Shown here one piece after another: positions 45,070 through 57,044 of a DNA stretch of 64,000 nucleotides (the stretch's first letter is position 1; each line of letters opens with the position of its first letter). The DNA comes from Triglochin maritima (taxonomy: Eukaryota; Streptophyta; Magnoliopsida; Alismatales; Juncaginaceae), in NCBI GenBank assembly GCA_963682175.1, contig OY821777.1, positions 17,938,001-18,002,000 of the forward strand, read 5' to 3'. The notes beneath the pieces are model-generated. The model did not search any database. It had not been told where the DNA came from and saw only the letters and a program-made list of their open reading frames with translations. Both the position numbers and the translations under genes were made by a program.

Positions 45070-46010
45070 AAATACGTAAACAAGGCGGGTTTAGTGCAAG
45101 CGAGACTCCGACGAGTTCTGTCATCCTAAGAGGTATACCGGTTCAATACTTGCACTGTGTTGCTCACACTGTGGTGTGAGGTGTTGGCTAGTAGGCGGAA
45201 GTCGGAGACTTCACCGACGTCGAATGGAAACAAGTTATAGCTAACTCAGGTAGGTGGTTGTCAACCAACGGTCGACCGGTGCTTTCGGGCGGTCGACCGA
45301 ATGTAGTGTAAATCTCTAATCTTAACCAACGTCGGTGGAACGATACTTTACGGCGGTCGACAGGTTGTGCTTATGCTGGTGGGTTGGAGAAGTATCTGGT
45401 AGTTTTCGGTCGACCGGGACCCCTGAGTCGTTCGACCGTTGCTTTCTGGACAGGTTTGGACAGAGTGTGGACTATTTAAATGGTCGACCACTCTAGACTT
45501 TTGTCCGATCGGTAACATAAGTGGACATAGTGACTGTTCGACCGATTGATGATGAGAAACATCAAGGTTGCCCTGGTAGTTTTCGGTCGACCAGTTTCTA
45601 TCTGCTCAACCGTTGGGGCTTAAGTTGTGAGCCCAGAGTTCGACCATTGTACGCGTCTGGTCGACCGATCCTTTGGAGAGCGATCGACATATATACCTAT
45701 TTCGATCAATCGTTTGGGCCCTAAACTGAATCCTTCTTCTAGTGGAATATCAACTATGTCCATGGAAACTCGTGTCCTCACCTAAAGCATGAGCCGAGCG
45801 CTGACTGTGGGTGCATTGATCGTGCCTGCCTAGGGACCACCTTGTGGAAGAGTGTAGATACTTAAGACATAACATCTCTGTATTATAGATTGTGGCATAA
45901 TGTATGTTTTACGTGACTCATTGATAGAGTAGTAGACCTGAGGGATTGCAGAACCCAATGTATGTTGATGCACGACTCACAAAGCATGATGACCTGGCGA
46001 ACTTCAGTAT
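45070..46010 (+). repeat. Decayed LTR of the solo-LTR family (left fragment)
   Basis: From about 45130 this aligns with 53960-54830 of the solo LTR: GTCGGAGACTTCACCGACG, the GGTCGACC cluster (45268-45665), then ACTCGTGTCC and GTAGACCTGAGGGAT. Many substitutions mark it as old. It stops before the hairpin array. Confidence 0.7.
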
Positions 46011-46072
46011 GGAACTAATTAGTAGCATATCATGCATCCTATTCATGCTACATATCCTTAATTTTACCCCAA

Positions 46073-46640
46073 TGTTGTGCTACTCGAGTGTTTGTTGTTA
46101 TATTTCAGGTATTAGGTAATAAAGTAGAGAAGGGCATAGTAAAGAACTGAAACGTAAGAAGAAATGACATAAATGAAGCAAAATGGACGTCTCGGTTATA
46201 CACAATGACTCATATGCAAGAAGGAATGACATGGACGTAATCCCAAAGGGACCAAATAAAAAATCGAGAAACTCCGCACCATCATGAGGAGTATATTAGC
46301 AATTAGATTCACGACCAGAGTCCAATAACCCATCCGAGTGTACCCTGATATTTGATGAGTCTTGCCATAATTTTAGACACTTCTCATGCTGAGCCTCATC
46401 TTGTGATAATCAAGTAGTAATTACTAATATGTTGTGTGAATGGATTGATAGGTATTGCCAAATCTTTAGACACTTCCTACGCATGAAGACACACACATAC
46501 ATGCTTTCATGTGTCATTCACCAATTTACTTACATTATATGTGCACATACTCCGTCCCTTTGGGGTTGATTCATATTTCATTTCATATCATTTGCTGTAT
46601 TTTTACTAGTAGCATAATAATCTCTCAAAAACTTTTTTAA
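46073..46640 (+). repeat. Athila-type LTR fragment, plus strand
   Basis: It begins TGTGCTACTCGAGTGTTTG and matches, in inverse orientation, 48415-48110. It includes AAACTCCGCACCATCATGAG, also present in A1/A2 LTRs (CTCCACACCATCATG). The promoter segment is missing and a later LTR segment follows from about 46440. Confidence 0.6.
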
Positions 46641-47480
46641 TCGATTTAGTTTAAACCGAACCTATTTCGGTCAACCGAAACCTACCTAGTTTGGTCCACC
46701 GAACACCGGTCTGATACCCGAATACTTCCCACCAGTAAAACTTAGGTGTTCTCTAGAATTTCCCCAACGGAAGACCAAACCACCTTCGGTCGACCGATTA
46801 GCCTTGGACCGGTTTTGAACTTTACTCCAACGGTCGCATTCAAATTAAGTCCCTAGAGCCCAATTAACTTGACTCACTTCGAATGACCGCATATCATTCG
46901 ATATACCGAATCCTTATTGGCTTTAGGCACCCAACGACTATTTACACGTGACACTTGACCATTAAGGATTATCCAACTTCCCACTCAATGTCAGCACAAA
47001 ACTCGCTCAACTTCGGTCTACCGAAGTTTACACGGTCAACCGAACTTGAGTAGATCAGAGCCCAATCAATTCTACTGTTCACCTTGGAACAGTGAACTGA
47101 ATGGACTTCAGTTAACCGAACATAATTAGGGATAAATAGATAAAAGCTAGTGCATGTTGGTGAACAGTGATCTGATACATAATCGGTCAACCGAGTTTTT
47201 AATTCACACCAATTCTTCGGACTACCATGTGGATAATGGTTGACCGAAGACGACACTATTTCTTCCCGAGCTTAAGTCACATCTTGCATTCTCATTGGTC
47301 CATTCACCACCAACTCCCCAACGGATCTCTAAGCTTTGAAGCCTATATAAATACCACGCTAGAGACACAAACTAATATCTAACACCTCCTATTCATAAAC
47401 TATCTTTGTGTTCTCAATTCCCAAACCTTCAAAGCTTATTCTTCAAACACTCAAGCTTAAACTTCAGCACCTGCATATCC
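46640..47480 (+). repeat. Copia-like LTR fragment with GGTCAACC/GGTCGACC words
   Basis: Clustered CGGTCAACCGAA, CGGTCGACCGA and CGGTCTACCGAAG words precede TATAAATA (47346-47353) and a short AC-rich transcribed-looking region, the same order as in the C1/C2 LTRs. Sequence identity to them is low, so this is another family. Confidence 0.55.
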
Positions 47481-47529
47481 AAGTTAAGCATTTGAGGTGT
47501 CTAATAGTTGTAGTAAAACTGATCAAGTT

Positions 47530-48415
47530 AACTATTCTACTTTAAACAAGCAAGCATACATTCACATTTATCAACACATTTCATGACAAAGCATTCATTT
47601 CCATTTTTATTGCATGTATAAACATCATCACCACCCCCAAAAGGGGATAGAGCTACTCAATAATCATTAAGTTAACTATATGTTAAGAGAAGAAAATATG
47701 TTAACTAAGTCTACTAAGATTAATGAAAGGAAATTAAGCTAAGCATGAAAGAATCACAAGAGAGACAACATAAACTAAGAAAAATTTATTGAATTTCAGA
47801 CTCAAGAATACAAGTAGCATCTCTCCCCTTGAGTTTTTGCTCCAAGGCCTGACTCTAAGTACAGGGATTAGCCACCAAGTATGTAGTAGTTTACAAAGGA
47901 GGATGAAGAGTTCTATTTATAGGCATGAACAAAGGAAATTGGGGACAATCCCCCGATGTGGGACTAATGAAACTTTCCTAGAATAGACATAAACATATAA
48001 CCTATATCTACGAGAAACGAGGTCGGCTTTTGAGAAAAATGGACCACTAATTGGCAGTCTTGGGCCGCCAATTGATGGTCACTCTTTGTTGGATCGGACC
48101 CATTTTCGGATATCTTGTGCTTCACTTCATCACGTGACGTGCACTCGGATGGCGGATGGGTTATTGGACTCTGGGACCGAATCAAATTGTCAAAATACTC
48201 CTCATAATGGTGCGGAGTTTCTCGATTTTCTATTTGGTCCCTTCAGGCTTACGTCCAGGTCCTTCCCTCTTGCAGATGGGTCCCTGTATATGATAGAGAT
48301 GATCATTTTGCTTCATTTAAGTTCTTTCTTCTTATGTTTCAGTCATTTTTCTATGCCCTTCTCTTCTTTATTACCTAATACTTCAAATATAACAACAAAC
48401 ACTCGAGTAACACAC
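47530..48415 (-). repeat. Athila-type LTR, minus strand
   Basis: On the minus strand it shares the LTR layout of A1/A2: CTCCGCACCATTATGAGG, a degenerate palindrome pair (about 48042-48078), USE (47954-47964), TATA box (47914-47921) and a GAGCAAAAACTCAAGG motif. Sequence is clearly diverged from A1/A2. Confidence 0.65.
47914..47964 (-). promoter_or_regulatory. USE plus TATA box, minus strand
   Basis: GTCCCACATCG (complement of 47954-47964) and TATAAATA (complement of 47914-47921) are 32 nt apart, as in A1/A2, although most of the intervening bases differ. Confidence 0.68.
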
Positions 48416-49620
48416 TTACCTTTTGCTAGTCCCGCCTAAAACAAAGAAAGAGGAAAATGAAAGAAAGGAAAAACATACGAAACACAGGGAAATCCTAACT
48501 CACTTTCGTAAGAATCACGGTTGCACTTAGCACGTGCAACAAATTGTTAAACCGCCTTGTCGTCAAGGAAGAGGAGTGGTGTTTGCTGATGGGTTTTAGC
48601 GGATATACTAACAAAATCTGAACAAAGATGCATTATTCAAACTAGCAACACAACTCGATGGACTCATTTTTGTTGATCATTGGACACGATAATTCTATCA
48701 GCTCACTCTATATATGTATTCTATCCACACACCGAGCCTAATGAATCATTCGTGCAAGTTAATTAAGGACTTAAGTGAAAGACATGGTCAACCTTAATAT
48801 CCTCAAGTGATACAAAGCGTAAAGTTCATTGGGGTTCTTATTTGTGTTACCATCTTCTTCTTCTTTTTCTATTTTCTGTTTTGTTGGTGTTTGATTCTCC
48901 CAGGGTCAGATTTCGTGCATCATTTTCTATGAGGACTTACACTATCACATATACTTTCCCTCAAATCTCCATATAGGGCGATCCATACCACCCGTGTATC
49001 GAGATTTGATCGGTGCATCCCAAGTGAGATGACTCGAAAGTAGCAGGAACTAAGTCCCATCAGACCTTATTTCCTGTGTAAGAAGAATCGTGCGAGAAGA
49101 AAGAACACGTATTTAACTTATTTCTTATCTACACATGAACCAAAACCCTACGCTACAATTTCAGAACAGGAGTTTAAGGGTCCCTGACTACAACAAACTT
49201 CCTTATACTAATAAACACGAATTATTTGACTCACTAGGTTCAGGATAGACTTCTTTATTTGTTTTAGTGTTAAAAACCTATGATTACTCACCCCTCGAAG
49301 GAAAACGAGGGTACATCCTTATGATTAGATAAGACCTAAAGTCGATATACTAGATATCTGAATACATCATGTTCAAGTTAATTTTGGGAGCTTCTTTTTT
49401 GATTGCCATAAAATGGGTTTACACATGCTAAACACACGTAAAACCCACAAAACATTTTCTTTCGTAAACACATTAAGATTTTGAAAGAAATGTAAAAATT
49501 GTAGCACTAGGCAAGCAAAACAAGACAAGTCACCCAAGGATCATAGCAAACAAATATATCGATATTAAATGCAGCAGTCACATGACCCTAACAATGCAAA
49601 CAAAAGAAAACAATGACAGA
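48416..49620 (-). mobile_element. Athila-type 3' untranslated region, minus strand
   Basis: The reverse complement aligns with A1 5400-4180: GACTAGCAAAA, the ATCCGCTGAAAACCC-like block, the A-rich stretch, CATCTGACTTGGGATGC-like words and the GATATATTTG segment. It connects to the minus-strand LTR and so is the 3' part of a third, older relative of A1/A2. Confidence 0.7.
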
Positions 49621-49659
49621 TAGGTTTTCTGTGGTGCCTGAGAAGGAGGCGTTAGTGTA

Positions 49660-50015
49660 TTACCGTCACCCTCAACCTCTTTCTCACCATCATTCCCACC
49701 GAGGGGGTTCACAGATGGTGGTGGCGGCAAGGAAATGTGATTGTTAACCTTTTTTCATTCCTTATGGTTACAATGACATTGACATGGTGAGCAGGTTCCT
49801 CCACATTGTTCACTTGCCACCCCTAAGGTACCAAACTCTCATTTTGCAAGTTTGGTTGTCGGTACATGCAGGGATTAACCTCAGACTGGCTAAACAGAGT
49901 CCCTCGCTCTTTCTCATAGACAAATCGAGCCAATTGACCCATCTAAAGCTCAAGAGATTTGATGGTCTGCTGATTTGAAGTGAGAATTTGACTTGTTGAT
50001 GACATAAAGTTGTTG
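49660..50015 (-). pseudogene. Athila-type gag C-terminal fragment
   Basis: Read from 50015 down, the minus strand gives FMSSTSQILTSNQQTIKSLE, then a stop, then MGQLARFV and KERGTL, SQSEVNP, QPNLQNESL and finally NVIVTIRNEKRL. This is the conserved tail of Athila gag (NLE-QMGQLA ... ITLRSGK) leading to protease. Two in-frame stops are present. It is followed almost directly by the 3' untranslated region, so pol is missing here too. It supports assigning the A1/A2 helix segment to Athila gag. Confidence 0.72.
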
Positions 50016-50964
50016 AATCGTGTCTGCCCAGGGACCGCCTTGTGGAAGAGTGTGGATACTTGGGATGTGTCACCTTTGTATTATAGACTGTGGCATAGTG
50101 TATGTTTTGCTTAACTCATTGTTAGAGTAGTAGACCTGAGAAATCGTGGATCCCAATGTATGTTGATGCACGACTTGCATAGCATGATGACCCTGTAGAC
50201 TTCAGTCCAGAATCGTCCGATGTTGTGTTGGACGTATATTGTATCGTCCGATGTTGTGCCAGACGTAATGTTTGACTTGATCGATGTTGTTTCGGCAAGT
50301 ATGTCATCAATGTTGTTCCGACGAGCATGTTGTCAATGTTGTTCCAGCATGATAGCTCAGCAGGGCACATATTGAGTGATTGATGGACCGACCTGAGTGA
50401 CGACTCTGTCAGTGTGAACGCCCCTCACTTAACTCCTTGTTTAGTGTAGTCACGTGTAGGGTGCGTTGCGTACTGTCCGTAAGATTGTATGTGCCTACGG
50501 TAGGTCTCTGGGGGAACCGTTGATGTTTGTAGGACAAATGTCCTGTTTTACCATTCGGGGGAACTATTTTCCTTACTCTTGATGACATGACATGCCACTA
50601 GTATAATAGGTTGATTTTATGGTACTATTGCATTCATATATGTGGACTCAGGATTTCCTTATGGAAACTCAAGCATTGTCGTTACATTTGTGTTTCAGTA
50701 CCGTAGCAGGTTCTAAAGGGTGATGATAATGGCCACACACATTTATGGATCAGGATCCTCTCTTCGGACTCTTCGAGGTCGTCATGATTACTTGCACTTG
50801 TCGTTTATTGTATTTGATGTAATCATGTATCTCGTGACAAACTCTGATGTAATATGGTGCACTTATTGGATATTTACATGAGTAACATTCCCACTATTGA
50901 TGTCCTTCTCTTATGATATTTTATTTGAAAATTTTAAGTTTTTTCGTTGTTTCAGGATATTACA
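50016..50964 (+). repeat. Decayed LTR of the solo-LTR family (right fragment)
   Basis: It aligns with about 54650-55689 of the solo LTR: CCAGGGACC, GTAGACCTGAG, the hairpin array in mutated form (50216-50348), GCGTTGCGTACTGTCCGTAAG and the terminal GTTTCAGGATATTACA. The first 190 bp repeat 45800-45990, so these are two overlapping LTR fragments and not one interrupted LTR. Confidence 0.72.
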
Positions 50965-51479
50965 GTTATGATCGGTGCCACTAACAATAATAATACAAAC
51001 ACACTTATAACCTTACAAAGTTTGATAAACGGTGTACTTACAATAGGAGCAGTGGTGGGGTTGAGGAGAGGTTTCGGGTGGCATAACGTAGATTAACGTT
51101 AGAATTTAGGGTTGTGTTGCAGAATGATGGATGGATTTGGGGTTTTTCTCGCCCCCAATGTTTGATACAGCTTCCCTCTCCATGCCCAAATCAAACAAAA
51201 CCAATTAAACACCTAAGTGAACACCAAAGACCAAAACCAAGAAAATCGCGAACCCTTACCTGCTCCTTCCAGTTGGCGTGCCTCTTGGGGGTTAGGGTCG
51301 GTGCTCCTGCGGGCGGAGTCGTTATCGTCGTCAGAGGTGGGGAAGTGGGTCATATCGATCCATATATGGACGTGGTTCGGCAACATGGTGGAATCCTAAT
51401 GGGCAGGCCGGTTGGAAGGAGAGATCTGCAGGGGGAGTGGAGGACTGGGGGTTGGTGAAGTAGATTTTCCAATTTTGCC
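50965..51479. other. No gene recognised
   Basis: Contains an open but domain-free stretch around 51114-51458. A donor-like CTTACCTGC on the plus strand (about 51258) would be a splice donor if a minus-strand gene existed. Probably CACTA internal DNA. Confidence 0.35.
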
Positions 51480-51625
51480 CTAAATTATATGTGACCGCGA
51501 AATAAAAATTTTGTGACAGCTGACAGATTTCTTAACCATGCCGACAAACTTGCCGTTGATAAAAGGACTGATGGAAATTCCGTCGGGTATAATCCGTGGG
51601 CAAAAAACATTTTTGTAGTAATGTA
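51480..51625 (+). repeat. CACTA-like right terminus
   Basis: CCGTCGGGTATAATCCGTGG followed by ACATTTTTGTAGTAATG resembles a CACTA subterminal region and terminal repeat (TTTTTGTAGTAGTG type). No partner end was identified. Confidence 0.4.
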
Positions 51626-52205
51626 TATACAACAAGAAATGAGAAAATCACATCCTATTTCTCTCTACATGTTTGTCTTTGTTTAGTTTGTTTGAGTTTA
51701 TTCCAAAGATCGACGTTCACTTTGCAACACACCTCAGTTAGATGGGTTGCATCATGATAAGATGCTTGTCCTATCTCACCAGAAAATTAGTAGGAAATCA
51801 ATATCGCAATGATAAATAAAATAAATCAGCCAACATAAGAAACATAATGGTTTTTGTTGGCAATTGGTCGGCTTTTTTTCTTTGATTCCACTTTATTTAT
51901 AAGAAAACTCCAATCATATGGCCATTAATGAAGACTATGGTTACAATATCTTAATTTAAGGTATAAGATATTAAAAATCTAACTTACTTATGCAAATTAG
52001 AAAAGATAACAATGAACTAACTAATATATATAATGAAACCCGATTGCGAACAATCCTTATTCAACTTCTTCTTTGAGATCCGATCACATCAAGGATTACG
52101 TATTAGAGCGTGTTAAGGGAGTGTGGAAGGTCGGTAGAGGTGGATGGGGACATGTTTGGGTCTGGAGGCATATGGGGTCGGGTTAGGGTCATGTGATTTT
52201 TATTT
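51626..52205. other. No gene recognised
   Basis: AT-rich intergenic DNA leading to the tandem duplication. Confidence 0.45.
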
Positions 52206-52234
52206 GAGGGGTGAGGAGAAAGCATATATAAAAC

Positions 52235-52410
52235 AAATTAGCATACCACATCGGGTGTATTGTAAACCAACGTGGTTAATCTAACATACCACGTTGGATG
52301 TATTTTAAATAGATGTGGTAAGCCATATTACACGTTGGTTTTTTTGAAAACGAAATGGTATGTCCGATTCCACGTTTAATGACATTACCTGTTTTTTGTA
52401 GTAGTGTCTA
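52235..52410 (-). repeat. CACTA terminus with subterminal repeats (unit 1)
   Basis: On the minus strand it starts CACTACTACAAAAAACAGG at about 52406, followed by CCAACGTGT, TCCAACGTGGTATG, ACCACGTTGG and CCGATGTGGTATG repeats. This is the CACTA terminal motif plus subterminal units similar to the 13.6-14.3 kb field. A second TTTTTTGTAGTAGTA end-like motif lies at about 52464-52478. Same at +3,975 in unit 2. Confidence 0.6.
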
Positions 52411-53069
52411 TAAAATAGACGTCGGTTTACGTTACACTAACATAATAAGGGAGTCGTAATACCTATTTTTTGTAGTAGTATCTACATCTACCACACCTTG
52501 ATGTTACATTACAACAAAATTGTTTTACACCTTAGATGTAACATATAAGGGAAATTAAACGAATTCAATCCCAAACAAGTCTCTTCCTAGTTACGCCCAT
52601 AACCTAGGGGTTAATAGCTACTTATTTTTACATTAAGACTTTTATTATGTGTGACTTTCAGGACTTAGGGAGAGGAGATGAAATCCCCATTTAATCACAT
52701 TACACCAACTTAATATGGTTTCCTCCTCGCACCTAACAAGTATCCACTTATTGTTTGATTACAAGTAGTTCCGCAACCATTGGGACAAAACTAAAGGTAA
52801 ATGGGGTTTGTTTCTTCGATTATGTATGGTGACCGGATTATGATGGAATGATGACATAGGGACATTTACAATGGACTTGGATAGATGGGCATACACTATT
52901 AAGGTGAAATTTATCATTTTCCTTATACTTGCTACGTTTGGAGCCCTATAGTAATTCCTGATTTTTCAATACTTGTTTAATTTTTGTAAAAATTCCCAAA
53001 GGCTAAGAAGTTAAAGGAATGCCCCCTAAAGCATTTGGAATTGATGGATGAATTAATACACTGCGGAAA

Positions 53070-53369
53070 ATGTGTTTTCGAGGGTCTTTCATTTCAAACG
53101 CAAAGCATGTGGTCTCTTCATTGTTTATGTCAACAAGTTCTTCATCAAGTATTAACATCACAGACAAGACAAATTGTAGGGCAAGATCATGTGATTATGA
53201 GGTAGAAGAGATCATCTCACCGCGAAAGAAAAGAACACGATGTAGGGTGGCTCTGACAACTACTCAACCATCACCACCACCAATGCCTACAGAAATGAGT
53301 GATGCACTTACGAAGATAGCGAACTCCATACAAGTGAGGAAGACAAAGGATTGGGAAAAAAGTGAGTAG
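53070..53369 (+). pseudogene. Unrecognised ORF fragment (unit 1)
   Basis: 99 codons from ATG 53070. A Ser-rich run, a basic KKRTR cluster (RKKRTR) and a predicted helix MSDALTKIANSIQ ending KDWEKSE give a nuclear-protein flavour. The upstream sequence reads on in another frame (LELMDELIHCGKCVFEG), suggesting a frameshifted longer gene. I do not recognise the family. The solo LTR lies 175 bp downstream. Confidence 0.35.
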
Positions 53370-53544
53370 GAGGAGGAGGAGGATGAAGATTACGTGTATT
53401 GTATTTCTCTTCTAGAGGAGACACAATACACTTAAACATCGGAGATTTATGCCCTCGCGATGTCACTGCTTCTACAAAAGAAATACAAATTGTTGTTCTA
53501 GACTATGAAGACTGTGGTAGCATGGTAAACTTGGATGTCGTGGG

Positions 53545-55689
53545 TGTTAGACCTTGACCCTGGTTTGGGGCTAATCCCGCAATTAGTGGGGGATTAGCAT
53601 GGGGAAGTGGGGGGAATAGTGGGCTGTGAGATGGGTGTAGGGGGGCTGGTTGTTGTTGGTCTTGGGCTTGGGTTGGGAGAAAACCAACTTCTCTCTCCAT
53701 CCTTTTCCATTGCTCCATTCATCCATTCTCATTTCTCTCTCCACTTCATCTCTCTCACTTTCTTCTTTCCTTTTTCCGGCGACAAGAGCTTGTGGAGGCG
53801 ACACCGACGCGTGGAGGCGAGCACGACGGTGCGGAGGCCTCGGCTTGAGGCGCGATATCAAAGGTTGTTGTCGAGCGTCGACGTTGAGTCGATCTCCGGC
53901 GTGCTCCATCTTCTTCTCGAAGTATGCCGGTTCTTAGTGTCTTTTTGTTTGCTCACTCTCGTGGGAGAGTTTGTTTGGTCGGTCGGGGGAGGTCGGAGGC
54001 CTCCCCGGCGACGAGAACGACGTAAATCCTCGGCTGGCGCGAGGTTGAAGACGACCAACGGTCGACCGGGTCCCTTCGGGCGGTCGACCGAAGTAGTGTT
54101 TTACCCGACTTTAACCATCACCGGTCGAACGATGCCAGAGTGGCGGTCGACCGATTGCTTATGTGCTGGTGAGTTTGGGGCTTCCTGTTGGTTTTCGGTC
54201 GACCGTCCCTTGTTTTGGGGTCGACCGGAACTTAAGTGTACTTGATGATTTCGCATGTCGTTCGACCATTTTATGTATATCGTTCGACCGTTCTATGACG
54301 TAGACTATTAGGACGACCCTTGTAGTTTTCGGTCGACCGGGACCCCTGAGTCGGTCGACCGAATAGTCTTTGGTGATTTTGACCAACTCCGGATTTTGAC
54401 CTCGTATTCGGTCGACCAGTTTTAGACTTCTGTTCGACCGTTTGGACTTAAGTGACGCGCCGAATAGTTCGACCGTTGTAGACTTTCGGTCGACCGAACC
54501 TATTGGGGACGGTCGACCGGTTAGGCTTTTTCGGTCGACCGTTTGTGTGCAGAACTGAATTCCTGGTCTTGTGATTGTGTCAACTCTATCCACGGAAACC
54601 CGTGTCCTTGCTTAGAGCATGAGTCGGGAGGTGACGGTGGGTACGTGCTCGTACCGCCCAGGGACCTCCTTGTGGAAGAGTGTGGACACTTGGGTTACGC
54701 CACCTCCGTGTTGGACGTGGTGTGACGTGTCGTTGCCTTACTCTCTGATGAGTAGCAGACCTGAGGGATCGCGGATTCCAATGAGTGTAACGCATGGCTC
54801 GTGGTGTATGATGACCCTGCAGACTACGGTCTGGACCCGTCCGATGTTGTGTCGGACGTATGTTGTACCGTCGATGTTGTGCCGACGATGATGGTGCCGA
54901 GGATGTTCCGGCTTGTGGTTGTACCGTCCGATGTTGTGCCGGACGTATGTTGTACCGCCGATGTTGTGCCGGCGATGCCGCTGATGTTGTGCCAGCGATG
55001 ATCCCCGATTGGGCACCTATCCTGGGATGTTGACCGACCGGGCTACGGCTCTGTCGAAGGTGGTGTTGACCACGTGGTTCCTTGCATGGAAGTGCAGACG
55101 CTCCTCACTGATCCCTTAGGCTCGTGTAGTCGCGTGTGGGGGGACGCGTTGCGTACTGTCCGTAAGACCGTATGTGCCTACGGTAGTTTTCCGAGGGAGA
55201 CCCGTTGTTGTTGCTGGACTGATGTCCTTGTGGACCTTGTTGAGGGTCGTTGTTGTTGGACTTAGGTCCCGTTTACCCTGTTGAGGGACTTGATGCATTG
55301 CAGATGTGACATGACATGCTACTAGTATGATAGGTTCATTTACCATACTATTGCTTGCATATAGGTGAGCTTGGCATACAGGGTTTCCTAATGGGAAACT
55401 CAGGCATCGTTGTTTGATTCATGTTTCAGGACCACAGTACGTTCTGCCGGGTGGTGACAGCGGGCGCACACATTTTGGGGTCAGGATCCTCATCGGACTC
55501 TTCGATGTCGTCGTGATTGCTTTATCTGTCTTTTCATTGTATTGTTGTAATCATGTCTTTTGACAAACTCTATTGTATTATTGGTGCACCGACTGTTGAT
55601 TTATTCGAGTAACATTCCCGTGATGATTTGATCTGAGTAATCTCTTGATTGTTTAAATTTTTAAATTTCTGTTGTTTCGGGATGTTACA
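53545..55689 (+). mobile_element. Solo LTR, 2,145 bp, gypsy chromovirus-like (unit 1)
   Basis: It starts TGTTAGACC and ends GGGATGTTACA, flanked by the exact duplication GTGGG (53540-53544 and 55690-55694). No primer site or coding follows, so it is a solo LTR left by recombination between two LTRs. The TTTCGGGATGTTACA end is typical of Tekay/Del-type chromovirus LTRs; family assignment is inference. It holds at least ten GGTCGACC palindromes (54060-54540) and a hairpin array (54838-54997). Two decayed relatives lie at 45070-46010 and 50016-50964. Confidence 0.85.
54838..54997 (+). repeat. Hairpin array with constant loop and covarying stems (unit 1)
   Basis: Five hairpins share the 9-nt loop ATGTTGTG(T/C). 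Stems are CGTCCG/CGGACG (54838-54858 and 54925-54945), CGTCG/CGACG (54869-54887), CGCCG/CGGCG (54956-54974) and CGCTG/CAGCG (54979-54997). A sixth, GCCG/CGGC (54896-54912), has a shorter loop. Both sides of a stem change together. Confidence 0.85.
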
Positions 55690-57044
55690 GTGGGAGTTCA
55701 AGAAAAACAAGTGATTAGGGAAAGTGTCCGTCGTTCAATTAAATAAGTGGTGTTTCAAAGAACATGTAATTAGTTGTCTCTCTGTTAATGTATTTGGCAA
55801 GGATATTGACATATATTCTTGACTGCTTAGTTGAGTTTGTGGACAAAAAATTATCCATATTCTATGTCAACTTTTCTGATGTCGAACTGTATTTAAATGA
55901 CGATGATTTTTTGTATTAGAGGTTACTAACTTCCATAATAACTTCACGTGTAATAGAACTTCAAAAGGAGCAATGAATGTTGGTTAGCTACAAAATTATA
56001 ATCAAGCTGCTATTAGATCAATCTACTAATTTATTTAAGAAATCTTAGCCTACATACATGTCTTGCGCAGTTTTCAAACTTCTTGGTTAGGAACACAACA
56101 CAGGAAATGTATATTGTTCAGTGACTCACCTATAATAGACTTGAGATTTGGCAATGCATGATTGTACATATAAGTTCTTTGAGGGGTGAGGAGAAAGCAT
56201 ATATAAAACAAATTAGCATACCACATCGGGTGTATTGTAAACCAACGTGGTTAATCTAACATACCACGTTGGATGTATTTTAAATAGATGTGGTAAGCCA
56301 TATTACACGTTGGTTTTTTTGAAAACGAAATGGTATGTCCGATTCCACGTTTAATGACATTACCTGTTTTTTGTAGTAGTGTCTATAAAATAGACGTCGG
56401 TTTACGTTACACTAACATAATAAGGGAGTCGTAATACCTATTTTTTGTAGTAGTATCTACATCTACCACACCTTGATGTTACATTACAACAAAATTGTTT
56501 TACACCTTAGATGTAACATATAAGGGAAATTAAACGAATTCAATCCCAAACAAGTCTCTTCCTAGTTACGCCCATAACCTAGGGGTTAATAGCTACTTAT
56601 TTTTACATTAAGACTTTTATTATGTGTGACTTTCAGGACTTAGGGAGAGGAGATGAAATCCCCATTTAATCACATTACACCAACTTAATATGGTTTCCTC
56701 CTCGCACCTAACAAGTATCCACTTATTGTTTGATTACAAGTAGTTCCGCAACCATTGGGACAAAACTAAAGGTAAATGGGGTTTGTTTCTTCGATTATGT
56801 ATGGTGACCGGATTATGATGGAATGATGACATAGGGACATTTACAATGGACTTGGATAGATGGGCATACACTATTAAGGTGAAATTTATCATTTTCCTTA
56901 TACTTGCTACGTTTGGAGCCCTATAGTAATTCCTGATTTTTCAATACTTGTTTAATTTTTGTAAAAATTCCCAAAGGCTAAGAAGTTAAAGGAATGCCCC
57001 CTAAAGCATTTGGAATTGATGGATGAATTAATACACTGCGGAAA

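Larger units (their letters stand above)
52206..56180 (+). repeat. Tandem duplication unit 1 (3,975 bp)
   Basis: The unit from GAGGGGTGAGGAG to TAAGTTCTTT is repeated immediately as 56181-60155. Every part I compared is identical, including all reading frames and the solo LTR with its target duplications. TTT is shared at the left edge, the junction and the right edge. Confidence 0.93.

Noticed and set aside
45800..50210. 190-bp direct repeat (45800-45990 and 50018-50210) as a giant target-site duplication
   Set aside because: Too long and too diverged; it reflects two overlapping LTR fragments of one family.
53607..54245. 212-codon ORF (also 57582-58220)
   Set aside because: Entirely inside the solo LTR, running into the GGTCGACC palindrome cluster; it is open because of GC-rich composition. 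No known domain.
54159..54593. 144-codon minus-strand ORF rich in DR and RSTE words
   Set aside because: The repeated residues are only the translation of GGTCGACC palindromes.
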